Positions 44,193-53,633 of a stretch of DNA of 64,000 nucleotides are shown here, in pieces. How positions within the stretch are numbered: the first letter of the stretch is position 1; each line of letters starts with the position of its first letter. The DNA comes from F22 sp963678855 (GTDB lineage: Bacteria > Bacteroidota > Bacteroidia > Bacteroidales > Bacteroidaceae). The notes under the pieces were generated by a model that was given only the letters and a program-made list of their open reading frames with translations, was not told the DNA's origin and ran no database searches. Both the position numbers and the translations under genes were made by a program. The DNA is taken from assembly GCA_963678855.1 (NCBI GenBank), contig OY787448.1:2604001-2668000 (forward strand), written 5' to 3'.

Positions 44193-45590
44193 TTATTGTA
44201 AATGCTCAGTGAAGAATACCTCAAGTTTATCGAAAGGAATCATATCTTGACGGTCGTACAAATCAATATGACGAGCATCTGGAATTATATGCAATTCCTT
44301 TGGCTCAGCAGCTCGTTTGTAAGCATCCTCTGTGAAATAACGTGAGTGCGCATTTTCTCCCATAATGAATAATATAGGACGAGGAGAAATCGTTTCTATA
44401 TAATGTAGTAATGGGAAGTTGCTAAAGGCGAGTGCACTAGTCGTTGTAAATCCTGCACGTGCACGAGGATGGTTACCGCGAGCCATAGCATAGTATTCCC
44501 AGAATTCGGCTGTAATTGGGTCGAGGTTTTCAGGAATATCGCTTGAAACATTATCTGGAAATGATGGGATATATTCTGGCTCTCCAGATTCGAAATCTTT
44601 CCAGCGTTGTGCAGATAGCTTGTCTAATTGTGCTTGATATTCTTCCGTAGTCATGGTATCCATCCAACTGTGGTGGGTCAAGCGGCTCATATCGTACATA
44701 CTCGCTGTGGCAACTGCGCGGATGCGTGTGTCTACTTGTGCAGCTGTCAGTGCAAAAGCGCCACTACCGCAAATACCGATAGCTCCAATGCGATCTTTAG
44801 AGACGAAAGGACGGGTGCCTATAAAGTCAACTGCGGCACTAAAATCTTCGACAAAGATATCGGGCGAGGACACATGACGTGGATGACCTGCGCTCTCTCC
44901 ATTGTATGATTCATCAAAAGCAAGGGTTACAAACCCGCGTTGAGCAAGAGTCATGGCATAGATGCCAGCACCTTGTTCTTTCACGCCCCCATAAGGTGTT
45001 CCAATAATGATGGCTGGGTGTTCGGTCGACTTATCGAGGTTTTTAGGAAGGTACATATCTCCACTTACAAGTATACCATATCGGTTGGTAAATTGTACGT
45101 TTTCTACAGTTACATCTGAACTAACTGTGAAGGTCTTATTATCGATAATTGGTTGATTTTTAGCATAGCTTTGTATAGCAGATTGATAAGTATCATCTGT
45201 AACAGAATCGAGCCATGTGACTTGATTGTTTTCAGCATGGCAATTTAGAGCAAGATGCGAGAAGGTGCTATCAGCTGATGCACCATGCCAATGTATTACG
45301 TCTCGGTCGATTTCAATTACGGTGCCTGGGAGAATCTGCTGTGCTGGCTTCCCTTTAGCTTGGTAATATCCTATACCCGATAGTCCAATTAAAATTTGAC
45401 CGCCAGAATGACTATGCCAGTTGTTGCGGGCACTGGGTTCAAAGGTCACATTGAAAATAGGCTGTTGTAAATCGGCATTTTTAGTCAATGAGGACAACTA
45501 TGATTTGCCTGTGAAATATTGGGCGTATGAGATGTTCTCTTCACCCATTGTAAACCCAATTCGTTTGTTACTTTCTTTTTCTCTATCCAT
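44193..45590 (-). pseudogene. Cupin-alpha/beta-hydrolase fusion interrupted by an amber codon
   Basis: Read from ATG 45590 the frame encodes MDREKESNKRIGFTMGEE, then NISYAQYFTGKS, a TAG stop at 45500-45498, and directly continues with LSSLTKNADLQQPIFNVTFEP. The sequence on both sides matches the N-terminus of a common cupin family (YFTGK followed by an aromatic residue), so TAG most likely replaced a tyrosine codon. The rest is intact: cupin core NNWHSHSGGQILIG...VIHWHGA, then a dienelactone-hydrolase-like alpha/beta hydrolase with nucleophile elbow GICGSG and catalytic-type histidine in DARHIDLYD. Fusion of the two domains is unusual, since they are normally separate genes. Translation could restart at the TTG after the stop, leaving most of the cupin. 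It is downstream of the AraC gene. Confidence 0.75.
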
Positions 45591-45678
45591 ATATTTATAT
45601 GTTATGATTTTTCATTGGACAAAGTTCGGTATTTTAATAGACTTAATTTTGCGATATTCAAATCAAAACATACGGATG

Positions 45679-46587
45679 TCAAATATTTGATTTTCGAAAG
45701 GCACTAGGAGTTAGTTCACTGTGCTTCTTAAAGAAATAATTAAAACGTGATGGTTCGGTAAAGCCGAGCATGTAGGCAACTTCAGATATAGATAGTGTGG
45801 AGTGCTTGAGTAGTATTTTTGCTTCTTGCAAAAGACGTTGAGCTATGATATCGCTAGTCGTTTTACCAATAACTGTTTTTATTGCCTTATTTAGGTAGTT
45901 GACATGAATGTTTAGTTGGTTGGCAAAATCTGATGGGGTGTGCAGCTTTACGACTTGATGAGTGTTATCAAGAGGAAATTGACGTTCAAGAAGCTCTATG
46001 AATAATGTGGTTACTCTTTGAAGACTTGTAGTAGATTGTGCTTCTATTGAAGAAGGAAGTTCCAACTTCATGGCGTAGTGTAGAAGTTCATAGATCAGTG
46101 TGCGAATAACGTCGTATTTGTAGGGGTAATTTGAATTTAATTCGTCTTGCATCCTTTTAAAAAGTGATACAACATGTTCAGATTGGTCATTGTCCAATGT
46201 GAACACATGACTACCACCTGGCTTAAATAAAGGATAGTCGGCTAGTTGGCCGAAATGAGTGAAAAAGTCAGCATTGAATATACAAAAATAGCCTCCTTCT
46301 ATGTTTTCAATTCGATCCCATGTATAAGGTATCTGAGGATTGGAAAAAATAAGAGCTTGTCCATGAATCTGTATAGATTGGTCGGCGTAGTGTGCGGTGA
46401 CTTCTGGTGTGCGAATAAAAGTGATTTTGTAATAGTCTCTCTTTTTATAAGGCACGGGCTTACTAGATGAAGGGGCATCTTTGTCTACACAAAAGACATT
46501 GAAATGACCTAAAGACTGACGTAAGTCGTCAGGCAGCCATCCTAATTTACGCTTATAAAATTCGTCTATTTTTTCTAGTTTATCCAT
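45679..46587 (-). CDS. AraC-family transcriptional regulator
   Basis: This 302-residue regulator has an N-terminal cupin-like half (YYKITFIRTPEVTAHYADQ onward, GQALIFSNPQIPYTW) and a C-terminal AraC HTH (HTPSDFANQLNIHVNYLNKA and STLSISEVAYMLGFTEPSRF). The gene is complete and starts at ATG 46587. It precedes the cupin-hydrolase and the dehydrogenase remnant on the same strand, with an 88-base gap to the first. It probably once controlled these redox-type genes. With its targets broken it may be on the way to loss. Confidence 0.85.
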   Translation of the reverse strand: MDKLEKIDEFYKRKLGWLPDDLRQSLGHFNVFCVDKDAPSSSKPVPYKKRDYYKITFIRTPEVTAHYADQSIQIHGQALIFSNPQIPYTWDRIENIEGGYFCIFNADFFTHFGQLADYPLFKPGGSHVFTLDNDQSEHVVSLFKRMQDELNSNYPYKYDVIRTLIYELLHYAMKLELPSSIEAQSTTSLQRVTTLFIELLERQFPLDNTHQVVKLHTPSDFANQLNIHVNYLNKAIKTVIGKTTSDIIAQRLLQEAKILLKHSTLSISEVAYMLGFTEPSRFNYFFKKHSELTPSAFRKSNI

Positions 46588-46606
46588 AGTCTGTTGTTTT
46601 TAATCG

Positions 46607-46659
46607 TAAAGATACTGGATTTTATTTGATTATGATTATTTATTGATTATGATTATTTA
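46607..46659 (-). promoter_or_regulatory. Putative AraC-gene promoter with a 17-bp tandem repeat
   Basis: The minus strand reads TATCTTTA at 46614-46607, one base off the TAnnTTTG box. Directly upstream is TTGATTATGATTATTTA, present twice head to tail (46626-46642 and 46643-46659). A direct repeat at this distance is a typical layout for an AraC-type binding site, so autoregulation is possible. Confidence 0.4.
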
Positions 46660-46692
46660 TATCAAAGGAAAAACTTGTGAATATCAAATCAA

Positions 46693-46728
46693 ATTAGGGT
46701 GAATCAACCACTGTTGATACACCCTAAT
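46693..46728 (-). terminator. Terminator of the beta-1,4-galactan operon
   Basis: ATTAGGGTGAATCAAC and GTTGATACACCCTAAT form a 16-bp stem with one mismatch around a CACT loop. It lies 57 bases past the GH2 stop on the minus strand; the sequence beyond (minus strand TTGATTTGATAT) is only partly T-rich. Confidence 0.7.
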
Positions 46729-46784
46729 CACCTTTAGTGTTATGAACACTCTATAAATCTACCTAATACGTATACACTAAAGTT

Positions 46785-49217
46785 TTATTTTACTTCAATC
46801 TCTACACTTGCTGCATGTACTCCTTTGGCTGATACAGTAAATTGTATCTTCCCAGGTGCATCGCCTGCACGAACAATAGCTGTGGCTGCTCCGCTAAATA
46901 AATCCATAACTGGTTTTTGGAAAGAACGCAAGCTAGTAGGATCACCATTGGCGGTAGCATGAAAAGTACCAGCACCTTTTATTCTAAATCGAACACTTCT
47001 TGTATCTGTAGGTACGATATTACCATGATTGTCAGCTAATTGTACTGTGAGATAGACTAAATCTTCTCCATTGGCTTGGAGAGTTTTTCTATTGGAACTG
47101 ATAACTAGATGATGAGGCTTTCCAGCTGTATGAAGAGCTCTTTCTTCTTTTTTCTTCCCATCTTTATCGTAAGCTACTACGCGCAATTCACCTGGCTCGT
47201 AAATGGTCTTATCCCACATTAGACGATAGCGATTGAGTGCTGAACCATTATGTTTTTCTCGTATCCCTTGGCTTTTACCATTGATAAAGAGTTCAGCTTT
47301 GGGATAGCTTGTGTAGACAAAAACAGGAGTGATTTGCCCCTCACGTCCTTTCCAGTTCCAGTGAGGAAGAATGTGCAAGGTAGGTGATTTCTTATTCCAT
47401 ACGGAACGATACAGATAGTAGCGATCTTTTGGAATAGAGGCTAAATCTATAATACCGAACGACGAGCTGTGGCTTGGCCATGCATCTGTATCGTATGGAG
47501 TTGGTTCACCGAGATAGTCGAAGCCTGTCCATACAAACTGTCCAATCACGTATGGCTTGTCTTCGTCCATAGCAAAGTCTAGCTCAGGGATATTAGACCA
47601 GTAGCAATTCTCGTTGTCGTAACTTGAGCATTGGTTGTTTTCGTGGATTACTGCTTCCTGTCCTCTGAAGATGACAGGGAAATGATAGATGCCACGTGAT
47701 GAAACGGTTGAGGCTGTTTCTGAACCAAGAATGAGCTTTTGTGGCAATTTCTTATAAGCTTTCTCGTAATATTGTGGTTTATAATTGAAGCCCGGAATAT
47801 CTAGAGCTGCTGCAAATCCATTGTCTAGTACAGCGCCTATTTGATCCATACCGCATGTCACTGGACGAGTAGGGTCAAGACTATGCACTAGGTCTTGTAG
47901 CGCGTGTAGTTCTGAGACACCATCTGGACCCCATTGAGAAGGTACCTCATTACCAATTGACCACATAACGACGGAAGGATTGTTGCGGAATTGTTGTACC
48001 ATATTGGTGATGTCTTTTTCAGCCCAATCATTAAAGAGTGATCCGTAACCATTGGCAGATTTAGGACGAAAACTCCAATCGTCGAATGATTCAACCATAA
48101 GCATCATGCCCATTTCATCGCAAAGAGCGACGAGTTCTGGTGATGGCATATTGTGGGCTGTACGGATGGCGTTGGCACCCATATCTTTCAGTTGGGTCAA
48201 TCGATATCGTAAAGCCGATTTATTGATGGCAGCTCCAAGAGGACCTAAATCATGATGGAGGCAAACTCCTTTAAATTTAGTGATTTCTCCATTGAGGAAG
48301 AATCCTTTCTCAGGAATGTAATCCAATCGACGTACGCCGAAATGTGTAGAATAGGTATCAACTTCTTTATCATCTACAAAGAGTCTTGTCTTTGCGGTAT
48401 ATAAATAAGGTGTGTCAGGTGACCACAGGTGAGGATGGTTGATAATAAAACGTTGACTAGCATCTTTACCGTGGCAGGGGTGTACAGTTGTTTGAGTACC
48501 TACAATTTGGCCTAATACATCTTCAATATCAGTTCTAATTTTTACTGATTTTCCTTTTGTTGTACCAGCTATAGATAATTTTAAATCAACCGATGCATAT
48601 TGTTTAGATACATAAGGGGTTGTGATATAGGTACCCCAAGTCGGTATATGTACTTTATTGGTTATCATTAGATGGACATGGCGGTATAGACCTGCGCCAG
48701 CATACCAGCGAGATTGCTTGTTGAAGTTCTCTAGGTTGACTTGTAGGGTGTTGTTGCCTGGTTTGACTACTCCGTCTAGATTCACGTAGAAGGCGTTGTA
48801 ACCATACGGCCATGCGATAACTTCTTGTTCATTGACTTGTACATGGGCATGGCTCATGGCACCATCAAAGATAAGTGTGGCTGTTTTGCCCAGTGTGTCG
48901 GGCATTTGGAAAGTGGTGCGATAGGTGCCTTTACCGATAAATGGTAACCCACCTGTACGCCCAGTCTTTAAAGTCTTTTCTTTTTCGCCATTTTGTTCTA
49001 CGGCTACAATCTGTAAGTCGTTATGAACATCAAAAGGTCCTGAAATAGCCCAATCGTGTGGTATGGTAACAGACTGCCATTGTGCGTTACCATCAGCCGT
49101 ACCACGAGTGAAAGACCATCCCTTTTTCAAATATACTTCTTGGCGCTGTGCATTTGAAGTAAAAGGGATAGCTGCCATAATGGCAGCTATCAACCCTAGT
49201 GTTATTTTATTTTGCAT
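46785..49217 (-). CDS. GH2 beta-galactosidase, periplasmic
   Basis: This 810-residue enzyme should release galactose from imported beta-1,4-galacto-oligosaccharides. It has signal peptide I (ending near TSNAQ), an N-terminal sugar-binding jelly roll (VTIPHDWAISGPF; GLYRHVHL), an immunoglobulin-like domain, and a TIM barrel. The acid/base is E424 in MWSIGNEVPS and the nucleophile E500 in KLILGSETAS. A C-terminal DUF4982-like and Ig-like region ends the protein. It is the last gene of the operon, 17 bases after a GH53 gene, matching BT4667 in the B. thetaiotaomicron pectic galactan locus. Confidence 0.9.
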   Translation of the reverse strand: MQNKITLGLIAAIMAAIPFTSNAQRQEVYLKKGWSFTRGTADGNAQWQSVTIPHDWAISGPFDVHNDLQIVAVEQNGEKEKTLKTGRTGGLPFIGKGTYRTTFQMPDTLGKTATLIFDGAMSHAHVQVNEQEVIAWPYGYNAFYVNLDGVVKPGNNTLQVNLENFNKQSRWYAGAGLYRHVHLMITNKVHIPTWGTYITTPYVSKQYASVDLKLSIAGTTKGKSVKIRTDIEDVLGQIVGTQTTVHPCHGKDASQRFIINHPHLWSPDTPYLYTAKTRLFVDDKEVDTYSTHFGVRRLDYIPEKGFFLNGEITKFKGVCLHHDLGPLGAAINKSALRYRLTQLKDMGANAIRTAHNMPSPELVALCDEMGMMLMVESFDDWSFRPKSANGYGSLFNDWAEKDITNMVQQFRNNPSVVMWSIGNEVPSQWGPDGVSELHALQDLVHSLDPTRPVTCGMDQIGAVLDNGFAAALDIPGFNYKPQYYEKAYKKLPQKLILGSETASTVSSRGIYHFPVIFRGQEAVIHENNQCSSYDNENCYWSNIPELDFAMDEDKPYVIGQFVWTGFDYLGEPTPYDTDAWPSHSSSFGIIDLASIPKDRYYLYRSVWNKKSPTLHILPHWNWKGREGQITPVFVYTSYPKAELFINGKSQGIREKHNGSALNRYRLMWDKTIYEPGELRVVAYDKDGKKKEERALHTAGKPHHLVISSNRKTLQANGEDLVYLTVQLADNHGNIVPTDTRSVRFRIKGAGTFHATANGDPTSLRSFQKPVMDLFSGAATAIVRAGDAPGKIQFTVSAKGVHAASVEIEVK

Positions 49218-49234
49218 AAGTGGGAATGTTATGT

Positions 49235-50284
49235 TTAATTTTTAAAGCAATTGAGTGCATCCGTAGGTGCTCCATCCATAAAGCAACCTTTATTGTATCC
49301 ACCATTATAGCCTCCTGGTGCTTGTGGCTCCCAATAGAAAATACCATCTACATGTCCTGTGGCTTGACTATCAGACATTAACTTGGTCATCATGGCTTCA
49401 CTAGCTTCTACTTCATCATAAGCCATACCTACTTCGCAGATAATAACAGGCTTATTATAGGTTGTGGCTACTGTGTTGATATTTTCGATACATGTGTTGA
49501 CAGTGCTTTCCCAGTTTGATGGATCGGGATAAAGTGACATGCCAATCATATCGTATTTACCACCATTATCTTGTAGGTGACCAAATAGACGAGTGTATAG
49601 CCATAGTGTTTGACCTTGGTCACAGTGAACAACTACTTTGGCATCTGGAAAAATAGCTTTGACAGCATCGTATCCAGTACTGACGAGTGTGGCGAAATTA
49701 GAACCATTATCTATGGCGCCTATAGGCCACATCATGCCTCCACGAGTTTCGTTACCTATCTGTACCCATTCTGGTATGATATTATAGGTTTTTAGTTTTT
49801 CGAGCATATCATTAATATGAGCTGTCATGGCGCTTTGTGCTCCAGTGAGGTCAAGATCTGCCCAAGCAGCAGGGAGTTCTTGATGTGCTGGATCGGCCCA
49901 TGTATCGCTAAAGTGGAAGTCAATCATCAAGCGCAATCCGAGGGCATTGGCACGACGCGCTTTAATAAGCACGTCGTCCACATTGTTCCACCCTTCTGAA
50001 GGATTGACCCATACGCGAAGACGGATGGAGTTGACACCACATGTATCTCGCAATAATTGCATGCATTCCATTTGTTTGCGGTCGGGTGTATAGAAGAGGT
50101 AGCCTTCTGATTCCATTTGAGTCAACCAACTCACATCAGCGCCTTTGGCAAAACCTGTATGGTCTATGATTACTGTTGTATTGTCGACGGGTGGATTGGT
50201 TACTGGACTATCCTCAGTGCAGGAAGTGAGTCCCACACCGACTATCATTGCGATAAATGTTATTATGTTGTATATTGTTCTCAT
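49235..50284 (-). CDS. GH53 endo-beta-1,4-galactanase, lipoprotein
   Basis: This 349-residue enzyme should cut beta-1,4-galactan (pectin side chains, type I arabinogalactan). The lipoprotein signal ends in VGLTSC (Cys22) with an acidic tail (TEDS), suggesting surface display. The GH53 TIM barrel begins at FAKGADVSWL. Family motifs are SIRLRVWVNP, IDFHFSDTWADP, acid/base E179 in WVQIGNETRGG, and nucleophile E284 in VIICEVGMAY. It is 24 bases after the SusE-like gene. A second GH53 with a different signal type starts the operon. Confidence 0.92.
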   Translation of the reverse strand: MRTIYNIITFIAMIVGVGLTSCTEDSPVTNPPVDNTTVIIDHTGFAKGADVSWLTQMESEGYLFYTPDRKQMECMQLLRDTCGVNSIRLRVWVNPSEGWNNVDDVLIKARRANALGLRLMIDFHFSDTWADPAHQELPAAWADLDLTGAQSAMTAHINDMLEKLKTYNIIPEWVQIGNETRGGMMWPIGAIDNGSNFATLVSTGYDAVKAIFPDAKVVVHCDQGQTLWLYTRLFGHLQDNGGKYDMIGMSLYPDPSNWESTVNTCIENINTVATTYNKPVIICEVGMAYDEVEASEAMMTKLMSDSQATGHVDGIFYWEPQAPGGYNGGYNKGCFMDGAPTDALNCFKN

Positions 50285-50307
50285 TGTTTTTAGTCTTAAT
50301 TTTGAGG

Positions 50308-52029
50308 TTATTTTTCAGTATATGAATAGGTGCCTTTACATAGATCAACGGTGAGTATATAGGTTCCGTTGTCAAGCTCATTATCACCATCAAAGCCATC
50401 TTGATATAGACGTAGGATACCGCTACCTCCACCGAAGGCAAGATCCCAATTCTCGTTGATAAGTATTTTTACTCCATATGGGGTGTTGGCTGTCTTTTCA
50501 ACTTCCGCTGTATAGATGCCAGCTTGACCTGTAGCTTCCATAGCATGGATTGACCAGTCGTCATTTAATCCTGAATAGCCCACCGAGTTAATAGCATATA
50601 GATGGTAGGTCATGCTAGTCAAAGATATATCAAAAACGTAAAGCCCTGCATCTGGTGCAGTGATATTGCCTCCATCTGCCGACAAGGAACCTTCAAAAGC
50701 ACTTCCTCCATCTACCATACCATAGCAATCGTCCCAGTTGTCTGCTTCAGCGTAAAACTTATATCCGTATAAGGAATTGACTTGACATGCGCCACCGTAT
50801 AGTTTGCTATCTTCATTGTACAAGATTAAGTAGTTGTCGAATGTCCAATTGCCACCATTTAGTCCGTCATCGATTCCAGACAGATATAAATTTTTGTTGA
50901 CTGTCTCTACTGGAGTTGAGCCGCCTTCAGCGACACTGATTGTCCACTGTGCTGGATTGCTTAGATTAAGTTCCAATGTAGATGCACCAGATGCTGGAAT
51001 AGTTACTGAAATGGTTGTAGCATCGGTTCCAAATGTTAATGCTTCACTTGTACCACTAAATCCTACAGGTGTATCTACAGCTGCACTGTCGTCTGTTCCT
51101 GTAGATACATTATATTGCTTGCCTGTACCACTGATGGTAATATTGGCCGTTCCTGTACTAGTAGCAGTGAAACTAAGGCGCCAAACATTTTCTTTACGGT
51201 CGTATTCCATATCTCCACTAATGTCGCCCGATACGGTCAAAGCAGGTAGTAAAAGAGCGCTCCATTCGTTTGCTGGAGTGTCGACTACAGTGTAATAACA
51301 ACCAGTGGCACCAGGGTACCAGTAGTTCCACATTTCGATACCGCTTACTGAAGAGGTCATCACAAATTCTGCACCGCTATCACCATTATTCCCCCAGATG
51401 ACTCCGTTGCCTTCTTGAAGATACCAATTGGCCCACGCACCAGCACCAATGAAGCCTGTGTAGATACCATTGCTATCAGCAGAGTATAAGTTTAGACCAG
51501 TGTCTTCTTGTGAGCTGTTAAGATAATGCCCTACAGTCATATCAATGACGTAAGGAGTGACTTTCAGTTGAAGTATATTACTGTACTGTGGAGTGAGATT
51601 ACTTGCCAATGTACCTTGTATGCGTATATATACTGAAGAAGAAACACCGCCTTCTAAACCAATACGATCTACTGCACTGTTGAGTTCACCTACTGTAAAT
51701 TGTTTTTGATAAACACCTTCTTCCATAGTGAAATCAACTGTGGAAGAAAAACTATCGTCGGCTGAAAACTGAATGGTATTGGTAATAGCGTAGTCTGGAG
51801 CGGCTACACGTTCGTCACTCGTTGAGAGTTTGCCATTATCATTCCAATAGAGTGTCATGGCTAAGGCATTGAGTTGGGTGTAATCTAAAATGATGTCTTG
51901 ATTTGTCCCGTTAAGTACCAATTCATCTCCACCAACTGTATAGATGGTGTCACCATCGTTGGTGCAGGATGCCAAGATGCATGCAATAAGTGCGATGCAT
52001 ACTAGCGGAATATATTGAATAAATTTCAT
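50308..52029 (-). CDS. SusE-domain surface glycan-binding lipoprotein (beta-1,4-galactan locus)
   Basis: This 573-residue lipoprotein (signal ACILASC, Cys22, followed by TNDGD) has a SusE-type N-terminal domain (LNGTNQDIILDYTQLNALAMTLYWN; ILQLKVTPY). Repeated beta-sandwich modules follow, including a C-terminal SusF-like unit (GIYTAEVEKTANTPYGVKI and onward). Aromatic residues are frequent. It has no catalytic motif. Its position between SusD and GH53 equals BT4669, a galactan-binding surface protein. The ligand call rests on that synteny. Confidence 0.82.
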   Translation of the reverse strand: MKFIQYIPLVCIALIACILASCTNDGDTIYTVGGDELVLNGTNQDIILDYTQLNALAMTLYWNDNGKLSTSDERVAAPDYAITNTIQFSADDSFSSTVDFTMEEGVYQKQFTVGELNSAVDRIGLEGGVSSSVYIRIQGTLASNLTPQYSNILQLKVTPYVIDMTVGHYLNSSQEDTGLNLYSADSNGIYTGFIGAGAWANWYLQEGNGVIWGNNGDSGAEFVMTSSVSGIEMWNYWYPGATGCYYTVVDTPANEWSALLLPALTVSGDISGDMEYDRKENVWRLSFTATSTGTANITISGTGKQYNVSTGTDDSAAVDTPVGFSGTSEALTFGTDATTISVTIPASGASTLELNLSNPAQWTISVAEGGSTPVETVNKNLYLSGIDDGLNGGNWTFDNYLILYNEDSKLYGGACQVNSLYGYKFYAEADNWDDCYGMVDGGSAFEGSLSADGGNITAPDAGLYVFDISLTSMTYHLYAINSVGYSGLNDDWSIHAMEATGQAGIYTAEVEKTANTPYGVKILINENWDLAFGGGSGILRLYQDGFDGDNELDNGTYILTVDLCKGTYSYTEK

Positions 52030-52040
52030 ATCTGTATCTA

Positions 52041-53621
52041 TTAATAGTTAGGATTGGATAAGTTAGGGTTGGCTGTCAATTCTGCTGCTGGGATAGGGTA
52101 AACATTATATTTATTGTCTACTGCGCGGCCATCGACTAAACCGCCTTTCCATTGCCACAGATAATCGCTTGTAGTAAAGAGACCAAAACGAATCAAATCG
52201 GTACGACGTGTCGCTTCTTGGTATAGTTCACGACCTCGTTCGTCAATCATAAAGTTCAAGTCAAACTGTGCATCTGTGATATTACCACTTGTATCGCCAT
52301 AAGCTCTTTCACGCACTTGATTCACAAGAGTTAAGGCTTCACTGCGAGTCATGCCTGTACCTCCACGAAGCACTGCTTCAGCAGCCATTAGATAGATGTC
52401 TGCTAGGCGGAACATTGGGAAATCGGTATCTACTCCATCTGAAGCACTATCCGATGAGGCTTCACCTGCATCGGTAAGGTTTGTCCATTTTTCACTGTAA
52501 TAACCTTGTGTTCCTTCGTCAAGGGCTTTATCAATATATTGAGCTTGCCCGTCAGTCCAAAGCATACAGCGACTATCTTTTGAAGAACTAACATCGCCAA
52601 ATAATGCGGAGAATTCTCCTCGTACACGCCAGCTACCCCAACCACTTGATAGTCCATAATCTGCAGGATCTTGTGAGCTATCGCTACCACACGATCCACA
52701 TACAATATAGGTGGTAGATCCCCAAGTCATGGTGCTACTAGCATCAGTAACAAATGCAAAGAGAATCTCATTGTTGCGTTTATAGTTGTCGGCGTTAAAA
52801 AGCTTTGCATAATCAGACTCTAGTGAGTAGCGTTGAGTATCTAGAATCTTTTTACAATAAGTGATGCATTCTGTGTAATAGTTTGTATTTGTGTATACGG
52901 CAGCATTGAGATATAGTTTGGCTGCAAGTGCCCAGACAGCTACTTGAGATGCACGACCATATTCATTCGTTTCAGGTGTTTCGTTTTCTATAGCTTGAAT
53001 TTCCGTTTCAATATACTCAAATAGTTGAGCGGCTGTATAGGCTTCTGGAATATACGCTGAGGCAGGACTATTTTCGTCGACGAAAGGACCTTGGCGGAAT
53101 AAGTCTAGCACAAGGTAGTAATTCAAAGCACGCATAAATCGTGCTTCTACACGGTAGTTGCGTATCTCTTCTTGTTCGGTAGTACTAAATTGTGCAATTT
53201 GATCATCTTCACAGTAGCGTAGAAATTCATTACACAAAGCGATGGAATAGTACAATCGATAATAAGTGTCAGATACCCATGAGTCGCTTGCATCCCAACT
53301 CATATAGGATAAATCAGTAAGCTTGTCTCCACTTAACCAACGCATAGCTGTTTCATCGGTTGGAGCTTCTTGTAGGTTGAAATAACTACGCAAAAGATCT
53401 TGCCCATTGAACGAAGAAATATCGGCATTTTCGCCCCCTTTTTCTTGTCCAGAAAGACTATAGGAACCATATATTTTGGCAAGTACCATTTTATACCCCT
53501 CGGTACTTGTGTAGACCGAAGATGAACTTTGCTCGATTACAGGCGATTGGTTGAGGTCGTCTGTGCAACTTGTACTAACCAATACAAGGATTAATAGGAA
53601 TAATGAATATATCTGTTTCAT
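52041..53621 (-). CDS. SusD-family glycan-binding lipoprotein (beta-1,4-galactan locus)
   Basis: A 526-residue SusD homolog. The signal ends in LVSTSC (Cys19). Motifs include VEARFMRALNYYLVLDLF, FRLADIYLMAAEAVLRGG, ERGRELYQEATRRTDLIRF and a C-terminal VYPIPAAELTANPNLSNP. It sits 12 bases after SusC and 11 before the SusE-like gene, so it belongs to one transcription unit. It should cap the adjacent SusC and select galactan oligosaccharides. Confidence 0.92.
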   Translation of the reverse strand: MKQIYSLFLLILVLVSTSCTDDLNQSPVIEQSSSSVYTSTEGYKMVLAKIYGSYSLSGQEKGGENADISSFNGQDLLRSYFNLQEAPTDETAMRWLSGDKLTDLSYMSWDASDSWVSDTYYRLYYSIALCNEFLRYCEDDQIAQFSTTEQEEIRNYRVEARFMRALNYYLVLDLFRQGPFVDENSPASAYIPEAYTAAQLFEYIETEIQAIENETPETNEYGRASQVAVWALAAKLYLNAAVYTNTNYYTECITYCKKILDTQRYSLESDYAKLFNADNYKRNNEILFAFVTDASSTMTWGSTTYIVCGSCGSDSSQDPADYGLSSGWGSWRVRGEFSALFGDVSSSKDSRCMLWTDGQAQYIDKALDEGTQGYYSEKWTNLTDAGEASSDSASDGVDTDFPMFRLADIYLMAAEAVLRGGTGMTRSEALTLVNQVRERAYGDTSGNITDAQFDLNFMIDERGRELYQEATRRTDLIRFGLFTTSDYLWQWKGGLVDGRAVDNKYNVYPIPAAELTANPNLSNPNY

Positions 53622-53633
53622 CTGTTCTGTATA

